Assembly (NCBI GenBank): GCA_003131985.1
Contig: PKWH01000150.1
Location: 8,345-30,480, forward strand
Source: Acidobacteriota bacterium
GTDB taxonomy: Bacteria; Acidobacteriota; Terriglobia; Acidiferrales; UBA7541
DNA: 22,136 nucleotides
Reading direction: 5' to 3'
In this document: piece by piece, positions 15,850 to 22,136 of the stretch
Layout: every line of letters begins with the position of its first letter
How positions within the stretch are numbered: position 1 is the stretch's first letter
Program-made: the position numbers and the translations under genes
The notes under the pieces: generated by a model
Databases searched by the model: none
Told to the model about the DNA's origin: nothing
Seen by the model: only the letters and a program-made list of their open reading frames with translations

Positions 15850-16169
15850 TTGTCCATCCTTTTCAGTAGATTTTCGAGTTGATCGAATCGGTCTCGCCAG
15901 AATGCGCCATAGACGCTCATCCAGTCGATTAGCGGAGCCAGCGCTTGCGGTTGCACGCTGTAATGCGTCTCGCGTCCCTCACGTCGATCGCGCACCAACT
16001 TGGCGTGCTTTAGAACACCCAAATGCTTGGAAATGGCCGGTTGTGAAACGCCGGAATGATCGGTCAAGGCATGCACAGTCTGTTCCCCGTCACGGGCCAA
16101 GCGCTCGAAGATTGCTCGACGGGTCGGATCGGAGAGGGCCCTGAAAAGACTGTCCGCTACGGCTTGCAT
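15846..16169 (-). CDS. ArsR-family transcriptional regulator
   Basis: A 107-residue winged-helix repressor of the ArsR/SmtB family: LFRALSDPTRRAIFERLA at residues 8-25, then the helix-turn-helix (HALTDHSGVSQPAISKHLGVLKHAKLV) and wing RDRREGRETHYSV. It has no Cys at all, so it lacks the thiol metal sites of classical ArsR and is the non-metal type often coupled to SRPBCC genes. It probably represses its own operon through the palindrome at 16177-16196. The ATG falls on the predicted transcription start (see promoter entry) and has no ribosome site, so the mRNA is probably leaderless. Confidence 0.94.
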   Translation of the reverse strand: MQAVADSLFRALSDPTRRAIFERLARDGEQTVHALTDHSGVSQPAISKHLGVLKHAKLVRDRREGRETHYSVQPQALAPLIDWMSVYGAFWRDRFDQLENLLKRMDK

Positions 16170-16205
16170 CTCTAAACCATAACTACGCGGTTATGGGTTT
16201 GTCAA
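16169..16205 (-). promoter_or_regulatory. arsR operon promoter with operator palindrome, leaderless start
   Basis: On the minus strand: a perfect -35 TTGACA (16205-16200), an 18-base spacer, and the -10-like TATGGT (16181-16176). The predicted start, 6-7 bases on, is the A of the arsR ATG at 16169. The inverted repeat CCATAAC-N6-GTTATGG (16177-16196) lies mainly in the spacer and overlaps the -10. That is where an ArsR repressor would block RNA polymerase. Confidence 0.6.
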
Positions 16206-16252
16206 GCCCAAAAAACGTGAGAGTCTCAGACCTGCGGAAAATATCGAAACCA

Positions 16253-16307
16253 AAGGGTTCGCCATCCGCCAGCGAATCCGCAGCCTAATGGCAGGTGGCC
16301 AACCCTT
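16253..16307 (-). terminator. Possible terminator of the Crp/Fnr gene pair
   Basis: A 14-bp imperfect stem (16253-16266 with 16294-16307, one mismatch and one G.U-type pair) lies 42 bases past the stop of the upstream Crp/Fnr gene. On the minus strand it is followed by a T-rich run (TTTGGTTTCGATATTTT). The loop is long (27 bases), which weakens the case. Confidence 0.35.
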
Positions 16308-16348
16308 GCAAGTTCACTCGGATCGCGAGGCCGACGGCGGCGAGATTG

Positions 16349-17023
16349 CTAATCGTGCAGGACAACGCTCAGAAGCGAGGTATCGATGTGGAGCCCGCCG
16401 TTGTATTTGATGAAGCCCAATTTCCTGAATTTGTTCATAAAAAAATTCACACGGGAGCGCGTCGTGCCGACCATTTCGGCCAGCATCTCTTGCGATATTT
16501 TTGGCAGCATCTTTTGGGGTTTGTCTTCCTTACCATAGCGTGCCAGCAGCAACAAAGTGCGAGCCAGCCGCTTCTCGCTGGAGTTAAAAAGCTGATCGAC
16601 TAAATCTTCTTCAACCCGAATGTTCCTGGAAAGGATATAAGCGATGAAACGGTCTGAAAACGCGTGTTCCACGTGAAGAACGCGAATCATTTCCTTCTTT
16701 TCAATTACCAGGACAGTGGTCGCTGTGATGGCGGTTGCCGACCCTATCCGAATCGGTTGACCAGCGAGGCATCCCTCGCCAAAAAAATCTCCCGGTCCCA
16801 AGATCGCCACAACGGCTTCGTTGCCGGTTTCATTCACCACCGAAAGCCTTACTCCGCCTCTTTGAATATATAGAACATTCTTAGCGGCATCGCCCTGCGA
16901 GAAGATTGCTTCCTTCTTCTCGAACTCCTTAACTTTACGGGCCACACCTGCCGAATCGAGAAAAGCCTGCGCATCGAAAATGGACGTCTTTACAGTTCGG
17001 GGATTTTTGACCGCTGCAGCCAA
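16349..17023 (-). CDS. Crp/Fnr-family regulator (canonical nucleotide-binding type)
   Basis: A 224-residue regulator with a cNMP-binding beta-barrel (about 28-120), a dimerisation helix and a winged HTH (about 172-220). The phosphate-binding cassette reads FFGEGCLAGQPIRIGSATA (80-98), with the Gly-Glu pair and an Arg/Ser that contact cyclic nucleotide in CRP, so ligand binding is plausible. The recognition helix is GTTRSRVNFFMNKF (186-199): the Arg equivalent to CRP R180 is kept, the E181 position is Ser. Start is TTG at 17023 with GAGGG 6 bases before it; no ATG or GTG is available. It lies 72 bp after the second Crp/Fnr gene, and a CRP-like dyad sits in that gap. Confidence 0.9.
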   Translation of the reverse strand: MAAAVKNPRTVKTSIFDAQAFLDSAGVARKVKEFEKKEAIFSQGDAAKNVLYIQRGGVRLSVVNETGNEAVVAILGPGDFFGEGCLAGQPIRIGSATAITATTVLVIEKKEMIRVLHVEHAFSDRFIAYILSRNIRVEEDLVDQLFNSSEKRLARTLLLLARYGKEDKPQKMLPKISQEMLAEMVGTTRSRVNFFMNKFRKLGFIKYNGGLHIDTSLLSVVLHD

Positions 17024-17040
17024 GGGAGGCCCTCAAAGCC

Positions 17041-17084
17041 AATATAACCGCGAAGGAGAGTTACTGTCTGTCGGATATCCGACA
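17041..17084 (-). promoter_or_regulatory. CRP-like 16-bp palindrome and -10 box upstream of the Crp/Fnr gene
   Basis: TGTCGGATATCCGACA at 17069-17084 is a perfect dyad with the layout TGTCG-N6-CGACA, the same spacing as the CRP site TGTGA-N6-TCACA. On the minus strand a -10-like TATATT (17046-17041) lies downstream and predicts a start near 17034-17035. The dyad is then centred at about -41.5 to -42.5, the class II activator position, and no good -35 is present. Confidence 0.6.
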
Positions 17085-17095
17085 CTGCCGGTGGG

Positions 17096-17821
17096 CTAAT
17101 TCAGACCAATCTCGTGATTATATTGTTGGATAACTTCGTAACACTCGCAGCTGCATTCTTTGAGTTTCGCCCGGTTCAGAATCTGTACAGCACCCCGCGT
17201 GTACTCGATAATCTGCTTGTCCTGCAGAATACGAGCGGCCAAGCTTACCGTAGGTCGGTCCGTCCCTAGCATAGTCGCAAGGAAATCGTGGGTGATAGCC
17301 AGCGTCGAGGAATCCACTCTGTCCTGAGTGATGAGCAGCCAGCGCGCGAGGCGCTGTTCGATATTGTGGAGCCGGTTACATGCGGCCGTTTGCGCGAATT
17401 GCATCCCCTGAACTACTGCATAGCGGGTCAGAATCCGTTCAAGCTCTGGAGCTGATTGCAAGACGCTTTTCAGTGCGCCAATCTTCACCCTGAAGCTGTC
17501 TCCTGCGATTTGTACGATCTCGCGTACTTGATTTTTGTTTATGCCAACCGCCGCCTGTACTCCGGCAAACCCTTCTCTGCCAACCTCCCCGACTTCAACA
17601 GTCCTTCCATCTTCGGTCGCAATTACAAGTGACACCATACCGCTATTCGGAAAATGGACGAACTCCAGTGGTTGGTCCGGTTCGTAGAGAATAAGATGGT
17701 GAGGCATGTCGAGAAACTCTAGATGGGGAAGAATCAGGGAGTATTCCTTGTCGGAAATCGATAAAAGAATTTTGTTGTGGACAGAGTTCCCCGCCGTGCT
17801 TATCCGTTCGTTCGACTGCAT
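17096..17821 (-). CDS. Crp/Fnr-family regulator (degenerate sensor domain)
   Basis: A 241-residue Crp/Fnr-type regulator. The beta-barrel (about 25-120) keeps the fold marks (LILYEPDQPLEFVHFPNSGMVSLV, EVGEVGREGFAGVQA) but the phosphate cassette has no R-x-x-S/T-A pattern, so cyclic nucleotide binding is doubtful. The helix AVVQGMQFAQTAACNRLHNIEQRLARWLL is the dimer helix; the HTH is ITHDFLATMLGTDRPTVSLAARIL (176-199) with Arg189 at the base-contact position. The C-terminus carries a Cys cluster, ECSCECYEV (222-230), as in many members of this branch, possibly structural. A GGAGAG precedes the ATG by 11 bases. It is the upstream gene of the pair and may be co-transcribed with it. Confidence 0.9.
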   Translation of the reverse strand: MQSNERISTAGNSVHNKILLSISDKEYSLILPHLEFLDMPHHLILYEPDQPLEFVHFPNSGMVSLVIATEDGRTVEVGEVGREGFAGVQAAVGINKNQVREIVQIAGDSFRVKIGALKSVLQSAPELERILTRYAVVQGMQFAQTAACNRLHNIEQRLARWLLITQDRVDSSTLAITHDFLATMLGTDRPTVSLAARILQDKQIIEYTRGAVQILNRAKLKECSCECYEVIQQYNHEIGLN

Positions 17822-18001
17822 GATTTGAAAGTCTCTCCAGTTCTATAGTCTTAAACGCAGCGTTATGGTGACACCCAATGAGAAGCACCTGCTGTCTCCT
17901 TTTGCACACTTCCCGGCTGGCTAGTCCTTCTGCCCGCACCTGAGTTCATTTTTACGCTGAGGGCGTGTGGCGACTGAATGCGCATGCCACGAATTAAATT
18001 T

Positions 18002-18113
18002 GGCGGGTGGCAAACCCTTCCGCACGGCACCGGAGTGAACCCATGCACGATTGAAACTCGTGGAGGTGCCGAATCTTTTCTGCGGTTTATGCAGAAAAGG
18101 TTCGGGTTTTGAC
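18002..18113. repeat. Hairpin-rich ~110-bp repeat, left copy
   Basis: Roughly 85% identical, in direct orientation, to 20919-21029. It contains hairpin 1 (18069-18105: two 15-base arms, one non-Watson-Crick pair, 7-base loop), hairpin 2 (18046-18062: CACGA/TCGTG, 7-base loop) and an outer stem CGGCACC/GGTGCCG (18025-18031 with 18065-18071). It starts 25 bp past the ADOP 2 stop and ends 180 bp before the Crp/Fnr start at 17821. The 316-bp gap 17822-18137 holds nothing else that I can see. Confidence 0.8.
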
Positions 18114-18137
18114 GTGCTCCTGAACAAGCCGTAGAAA

Positions 18138-20711
18138 CTATTCGCACCTCAACGCGACCATCGGGTCCACACGCGCTGCCCGGCGCGCCGGGATATAGCT
18201 CGCGAGCAGAGCGGACGTTATGAGCACGGCGGCGACCGTGCTCAGAATCGAAACATCCCAGGGGCGAACACCGAAGAGAAGGCTGCGCATGAACAGTCCA
18301 GCAGCTATCGAACCTGAAAGGCCGGTAACGAGTCCGATGAGGGTCAACCAGCCAGCTTCCTTCAGAATTAGTTGATATACAGAGCTACGGCTTGCACCTA
18401 GCGCCATCCGTACTCCAATTTCACGGGTCCGCTGCTCTACACTATAGGCTGTCACGCCGTAGAGGCCGACGGCGGCGAGGACAAGCCCGACAGCCCCAAA
18501 GAGCCAGGTCAGGCTGGCGATCATGCTCTGCTGTGCAAAATCGGCGTGAATAACTTCGGAATATGACTCAACGCCCGACACGACGAGGTTCGGATCAACA
18601 TTTGCCAGCACATCCTTCACCTGCAACTCCAGCCCCGGCGGATTTCCCGGTGCCCAGATCACGACGTTATACAGGTAATGCGACCACACTTCACGCTCTT
18701 CTGTTTCTGGCTCATCGAAGTGTGTGCTCTGCGCCTCTGGGAGGAAATACATGGGCTCCAGACCGTCTCCGAAGTTCACGTCGGAAGCAACGCCAACGAT
18801 CTCGTACATTCCCGCGTTCTTCGCCGGAGCAGGCCCGAAGTGCTGACCGATGGGGTTCTCCCTGCCAAAGAACTTTCGCGCAAACGCTTCGTTGACGACG
18901 GCCACCGGGCGCGTATCGGCGTTGTCCTCGTCGGTGATGGGCCGTCCCGCCACGATGTTGTCCCCGAGAGTCTTGAAAAATGCCGGCGTCACGCGGGTCC
19001 AACCGGATGAGTCGTCATTACTCGGGCCGGGCTCAGGCATGCCTTCAATCAGGACGGGATTAGGCCAAACCCATCCATTCAGCGGCGCTTCGAGTACAGC
19101 ACTGACCATACGCACGCCGGGGATCGCGCTCAGACGGTCCTCGATTTCGCGGAAGAGTGGTACGAGTTGCTCCTGCTTGTAGCCCGAATCCTTCGGATCG
19201 ATCGAGACCAGATAACGGCCGCTGGTATCGAATCCAAAGTCCTGGTGCTCCCCATTGCGCAGGCTCTGGCCGAGCATCGCCGCCGCGCTCAGCAGTAGAA
19301 GCGATACAGCCACCTGCGCGATCACCAGCGTTTTTTGCGCCCAGTGGTGATTGCCTCTCACGGAGCGGCTCGCTCCGCGCAACGCTTCGATTGGCTCGGC
19401 GTTCGAGGTTATCCATGCGGGTGCGATGCCGAAGACGACTCCGGTGGTGACCGAAATTCCCAGCGCGAAGAGCAGCACCGACATCGACGGCGCTGCGTCT
19501 AAGGGGACCCAGACGTCCGGTCCGGTGAAAGCAAGGTGGAGAATGAGGCTAGCGCCAGCATACGCTACGGCGATGCCCGCAGCGGCACCTAGCACGCTGA
19601 GCGTGAGGCTCTCGGTCAGCGCTTTGCTTATGAGCCGCCCGCGCGACGCGCCGAGAGCAGCGCGGACCGCCGTCTGGCGCCGGTCCTTCAAGCCGCGCGC
19701 CAGCAGCAGATTGGCGATGTTGGCGCAGGCCACGAGCAATACGCAAATGGCAGCCATCAGCAACAACCACAGACTTTCCTTGTAGTTCTCCCGCATCATG
19801 GAAACACCCGCGCCGCCCGGCGTCAGAGACAAAGTCTGCTTTTCCCAAAACGTCTTTTCCCGCAAGGTCATATCCAGCACATGGCTCGCCAGCCATTGGT
19901 GCAGTTCTACCCGGAGTTGCGCCTCTAGCGTTTTCGGATTCGTGCCGGGGCGAACGCGCCCGATCAGATCGAGCCAAGCCAACCGGGGATTCTTGAGGCG
20001 CGAAGTCGCACCGGCGATCAGCGGCTCCGTCGCCAGGGGCATCCAGAAATCCGGCATACCCGAGTCGGCGATCTTTGCTCCGAAGAAGTCCGGCGGTGCG
20101 ATACCGATGACCGTGAATGGATGGGAGTTGAGATCGTACGTCGCTCCGACCACCGAGGGATCGGATCCATACTTCCCCTGCCAGGTGTGGAAACTCATCA
20201 CCGCGACCGACGGCGCACCCTCCTGGTCGTCAGCATCGCTGAACAGGCGCCCACGCCAAGCGGAAATGCCAAACGTTTTGAAAAAATTGCCCGAGACATA
20301 CTCGCCATCGGCCGTCTCGACAGGGGCAGGCGAATCCGCACGCCGCACGACCAGGTGAGCGTTACCTTCACCGATTTCGAACGCCGCGAGTTCTTCGAAC
20401 GCCGGTGTGTTGGCGCGAAAGAGTTTGTACGCTTCCCACGAGAAAAAAGTCCAGTCATTCGGCGGCAACGGTTTGCCGTCCCCCTGCGTGTATCCGTCCG
20501 AGTAGCAGCAATGAACAACATCGCCGACGCGCCAAAGCTGGTCGGGTTGTGCGACCGGCAGCGGCCGCAGCATCACCTGCTGTACCAGCGTAAAAATCGC
20601 CGTAGTAGCTCCAATGCCGAGAGCCAGGGTAAGGACGGCGACGATTGTAAAGCCGGGAGACTTACGCAGTATGCGCAGACCATAGCGCAAGTCCTGCCAA
20701 AGCATCTGCAC
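18138..20711 (-). CDS. ADOP-family MacB/FtsX-like permease (copy 2)
   Basis: An 857-residue homologue of the permease at 7151-9613, same family (TIGR03434): two MacB-core/FtsX units and no ATPase domain. Start signature MQMLWQDLRYGLRILRKSPGF, then TM1 with LTLALGIGATTAIFTLV. The first FtsX block carries CANIANLLLARGLKDRRQTAVRAALGASRGRL; the second ends YSVEQRTREIGVRMALGASRSSVYQLI and IPARRAARVDPMVALRCE. About 35 residues longer than copy 1, mostly within the periplasmic regions. The start is GTG at 20711 with AGGA 8 bases upstream; an in-frame ATG two codons later is a weaker fit. No ATPase gene nearby. It is flanked on both sides by a direct repeat, so it may have moved or been duplicated as a unit. 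Substrate unknown. Confidence 0.93.
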   Translation of the reverse strand: MQMLWQDLRYGLRILRKSPGFTIVAVLTLALGIGATTAIFTLVQQVMLRPLPVAQPDQLWRVGDVVHCCYSDGYTQGDGKPLPPNDWTFFSWEAYKLFRANTPAFEELAAFEIGEGNAHLVVRRADSPAPVETADGEYVSGNFFKTFGISAWRGRLFSDADDQEGAPSVAVMSFHTWQGKYGSDPSVVGATYDLNSHPFTVIGIAPPDFFGAKIADSGMPDFWMPLATEPLIAGATSRLKNPRLAWLDLIGRVRPGTNPKTLEAQLRVELHQWLASHVLDMTLREKTFWEKQTLSLTPGGAGVSMMRENYKESLWLLLMAAICVLLVACANIANLLLARGLKDRRQTAVRAALGASRGRLISKALTESLTLSVLGAAAGIAVAYAGASLILHLAFTGPDVWVPLDAAPSMSVLLFALGISVTTGVVFGIAPAWITSNAEPIEALRGASRSVRGNHHWAQKTLVIAQVAVSLLLLSAAAMLGQSLRNGEHQDFGFDTSGRYLVSIDPKDSGYKQEQLVPLFREIEDRLSAIPGVRMVSAVLEAPLNGWVWPNPVLIEGMPEPGPSNDDSSGWTRVTPAFFKTLGDNIVAGRPITDEDNADTRPVAVVNEAFARKFFGRENPIGQHFGPAPAKNAGMYEIVGVASDVNFGDGLEPMYFLPEAQSTHFDEPETEEREVWSHYLYNVVIWAPGNPPGLELQVKDVLANVDPNLVVSGVESYSEVIHADFAQQSMIASLTWLFGAVGLVLAAVGLYGVTAYSVEQRTREIGVRMALGASRSSVYQLILKEAGWLTLIGLVTGLSGSIAAGLFMRSLLFGVRPWDVSILSTVAAVLITSALLASYIPARRAARVDPMVALRCE

Positions 20712-20775
20712 GGTACACTTCCTAAAATGCGACCTATTTCAGAGCCAGCAACAAGTCCGGTCCTGATCTTTGGAG

Positions 20776-20781
20776 ATTATA
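20776..20781 (-). promoter_or_regulatory. Consensus -10 box upstream of ADOP copy 2
   Basis: A perfect TATAAT on the minus strand, 65 bases before the GTG. There is no convincing -35 at 16-18 bases (the nearest TTGTCG is only 11 away), so it would need an activator or an extended element. Confidence 0.35.
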
Positions 20782-20918
20782 GACAACAAAACCGACAAGT
20801 GCCTGGTAAACGCGGCGGTCTCAACGGGTCGGCGTAAAGCGTGCGCGTTTTGACGTGCACTCTTGAATCTTCACTTGCTCTCCTACGTTTAGCTTGTTTA
20901 CAAAAACGGGAGCAGAAC

Positions 20919-21029
20919 GGCGGGCGGCCAGCCCTTCCGCGCGGCACCCGAGTGAACCCAGGCACGACTGAAACTCGCGGGGTGCCAAATCTTTTCTGCG
21001 CTTTATGCAGAAAAGGTTCGGGTTTTGAC
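20919..21029. repeat. Hairpin-rich ~110-bp repeat, right copy
   Basis: The direct-orientation partner of 18002-18113. Hairpin 1 is at 20985-21021, hairpin 2 at 20963-20979 (CACGA/TCGCG), and the outer stem GGCACCC/GGGTGCC at 20943-20949 with 20980-20986. A one-base indel relative to the left copy breaks any shared reading frame, so it is not protein-coding. It lies 207 bp upstream of the ADOP 2 start. Confidence 0.8.
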
Positions 21030-21891
21030 TTCGCTCTTCAATCCTCCGTCTCTCCACCTTTTGCGCATCTTCACCCGCGCAATGTCGTGCCTTAGCGTCA
21101 AACTTCACCCTCGACCACCGCCATGGACCGCTACCTCGCTCCCAAAATGGAAATGGATTCGGTTCGTAGAGTTATGCTCACACACACAGGTCCTTGAATT
21201 TCGCCCAACGGCGTGCTACGTTTTTTCGTGATCATTACTGAAAAACTTGGCGAAGGGCGGCAGGAGCGAATTGGCCCCGCGCCCATGCTCCTCGCGACTC
21301 CTCGCGAATTGGACACCGCTAATTTTACCCACTCCGGCAGCCAGTCCGTTTTCCCCGCCTACCGTGCCAAAGGAAGGAACCGAGGAAGAGACAAAGGAAG
21401 AGAGCATTCGCGGACGAGCGCGTCCTCTCACTCTCTGCACCCGATCCCAGTTTCTAATCGAGAACTCAGCTTATTAGAACGAGCACTAAGTTATTGTAAA
21501 CAAAGCAAAGCGACTCTCTCTAATCGAGAACTTTGGACCAATCAATGCTGCTGCAAATTTTGCGTTCTGATCCCGCTGCGCTTTTCTCTGAACCTTTCCC
21601 GCATCCGCACTTTTGTTCGCGGCACCGCGACTGGAAATCGCGAAACCGCTCGCGGAACCGTCAGCCTTTGCCCGACGATTACCTTCGCCGCGGTTTTCGC
21701 GGCGCCCAACTGCGCAAGCCCGGAAAAATCCTCCGCCCTCTCAAATTTAAATCGCCAAACTCATGAATTTAGAAACGCTGTAACATACAGAAAACAAACA
21801 GCGGCGCACTGCGCAAATAGCCAAAAATTTCAGAAATGGATGTGCGCATTTTCGCCGTTTTTCCCTCCCACCCGGGTTTCACCGAGGACAA
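21030..21891. other. Gene-free stretch before the sugar-porter gene
   Basis: No convincing gene. A 234-codon frame at 21213-21917 has no protein-like pattern and overlaps the start of the next gene. Visible items: a 14-base direct repeat TCTAATCGAGAACT at 21453 and 21519 (66 bases apart), and a short GC hairpin CGCCGCG-GTTTT-CGCGGCG at 21686-21704. The composition is visibly more mixed, with AT-rich patches at 21440-21550 and 21740-21830. Confidence 0.5.
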
Positions 21892-22136
21892 ATGCCCCCA
21901 CAGAAAATGAACTCTGACTCTGACGCAGCCGCTGGCGCGTCGGCCAGGCAGGCGGAGAGCACCGCGTTCGTTTACATTGCGGCCGCGTTCGCCGCGCTCG
22001 GCGGTCTTCTCTTTGGCTACGATACCGGCGTAATTTCCGGGGCCCTGATTTTTATCCAGAAGAGTTTTTCTCTCTCCGTGTTTCACCAGGAATTGGTGGT
22101 CAGCGTCGTTCTGGTGGGCGCAGCCGTCGCCTCGCT
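21892..22136 (+). CDS. MFS sugar porter, N-terminal part (runs off the window)
   Basis: The first 81 codons of a sugar-transporter-family MFS protein; the rest lies beyond the right edge. After a hydrophilic start, TM1 begins FVYIAAAFAALGGLLFGYDTGVISGAL (about residues 26-52), the classic first helix of the sugar porter family (XylE, GalP, AraE type), followed by the loop FIQKSF and the start of TM2 (ELVVSVVLVGAAVASL). These are proton symporters of hexoses, pentoses or polyols; the substrate cannot be told from this fragment. Start ATG 21892 has GAGG 4 bases upstream; the in-frame ATG at 21907 has none, so 21892 is preferred. Confidence 0.9.
   Translation, partial: MPPQKMNSDSDAAAGASARQAESTAFVYIAAAFAALGGLLFGYDTGVISGALIFIQKSFSLSVFHQELVVSVVLVGAAVAS

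Noticed and set aside
18002..21029. Composite transposon with terminal repeats
   Set aside because: The flanking repeats are direct, imperfect and hairpin-containing, no transposase is present, and no target duplication is visible; kept only as one possible explanation.
20838..21108. Short minus-strand frames across the right hairpin repeat
   Set aside because: The equivalent frame in the left copy is broken by a one-base indel, so the similarity is at the nucleotide and not the protein level.
21686..21704. GC hairpin as a terminator
   Set aside because: No T tract follows on either strand and no gene ends just before it.
21213..21917. 234-codon open frame on the plus strand
   Set aside because: Rich in Arg, Ser, Asn and Thr without fold-like pattern, no ribosome site, and it overlaps the start of the sugar-porter gene in another frame.

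Overview
The window looks like an ordinary stretch of chromosome from a member of the Acidobacteriota, most likely a Terriglobia/Koribacter-like soil lineage. The strongest markers are two very large MacB/FtsX-type permeases with no ATPase (the 'acidobacterial duplicated orphan permease' or ADOP family) and a secreted VWFA-related protein of the acidobacterial type. Moderate-to-high GC, many single-gene transcription units and a bias toward GTG/TTG starts in some genes fit this. I see no rRNA, tRNA, CRISPR array, transposase, phage or plasmid gene.

Layout. 1-4150: a small His-rich protein (-), a flavin reductase-like protein (+), a PaaI-type hotdog thioesterase (+), an EntS-like MFS exporter (-), an unrecognised membrane-anchored protein (+) and a 58-residue conserved small protein (-). 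4150-7100: a gene-free 435-bp stretch, a three-His-box fatty acid desaturase (+) and a GT39/ArnT-like membrane glycosyltransferase (+). 7150-11600: ADOP permease 1 (-), divergent from the VWFA-related secreted protein (+). 11750-14150: two paralogous secreted LVIVD/propeller-like proteins (-) either side of a membrane-associated SAM methyltransferase-like gene (-). 14395-14958: GNAT acetyltransferase (+).

15011-20711 is a run of minus-strand genes. A tight ArsR - SRPBCC - DoxX operon has a consensus -35, a palindrome between -35 and -10, and a predicted leaderless start. Next come two tandem Crp/Fnr regulators, with a perfect 16-bp CRP-like dyad placed at about -42 of the downstream one, then ADOP permease 2. 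A ~110-bp hairpin-rich element occurs in direct orientation on both sides of ADOP 2. The last 1.1 kb before the right edge has no convincing gene until a sugar-porter MFS gene that runs off the window.

How the genes work together: only the ArsR operon and the Crp/Fnr pair show clear co-organisation. The rest looks like independent envelope, lipid and transport functions. The most unusual signals are the paired structured repeats around ADOP 2, the Crp-type operator and the leaderless ArsR promoter. I do not see a clear new defence or mobile system.
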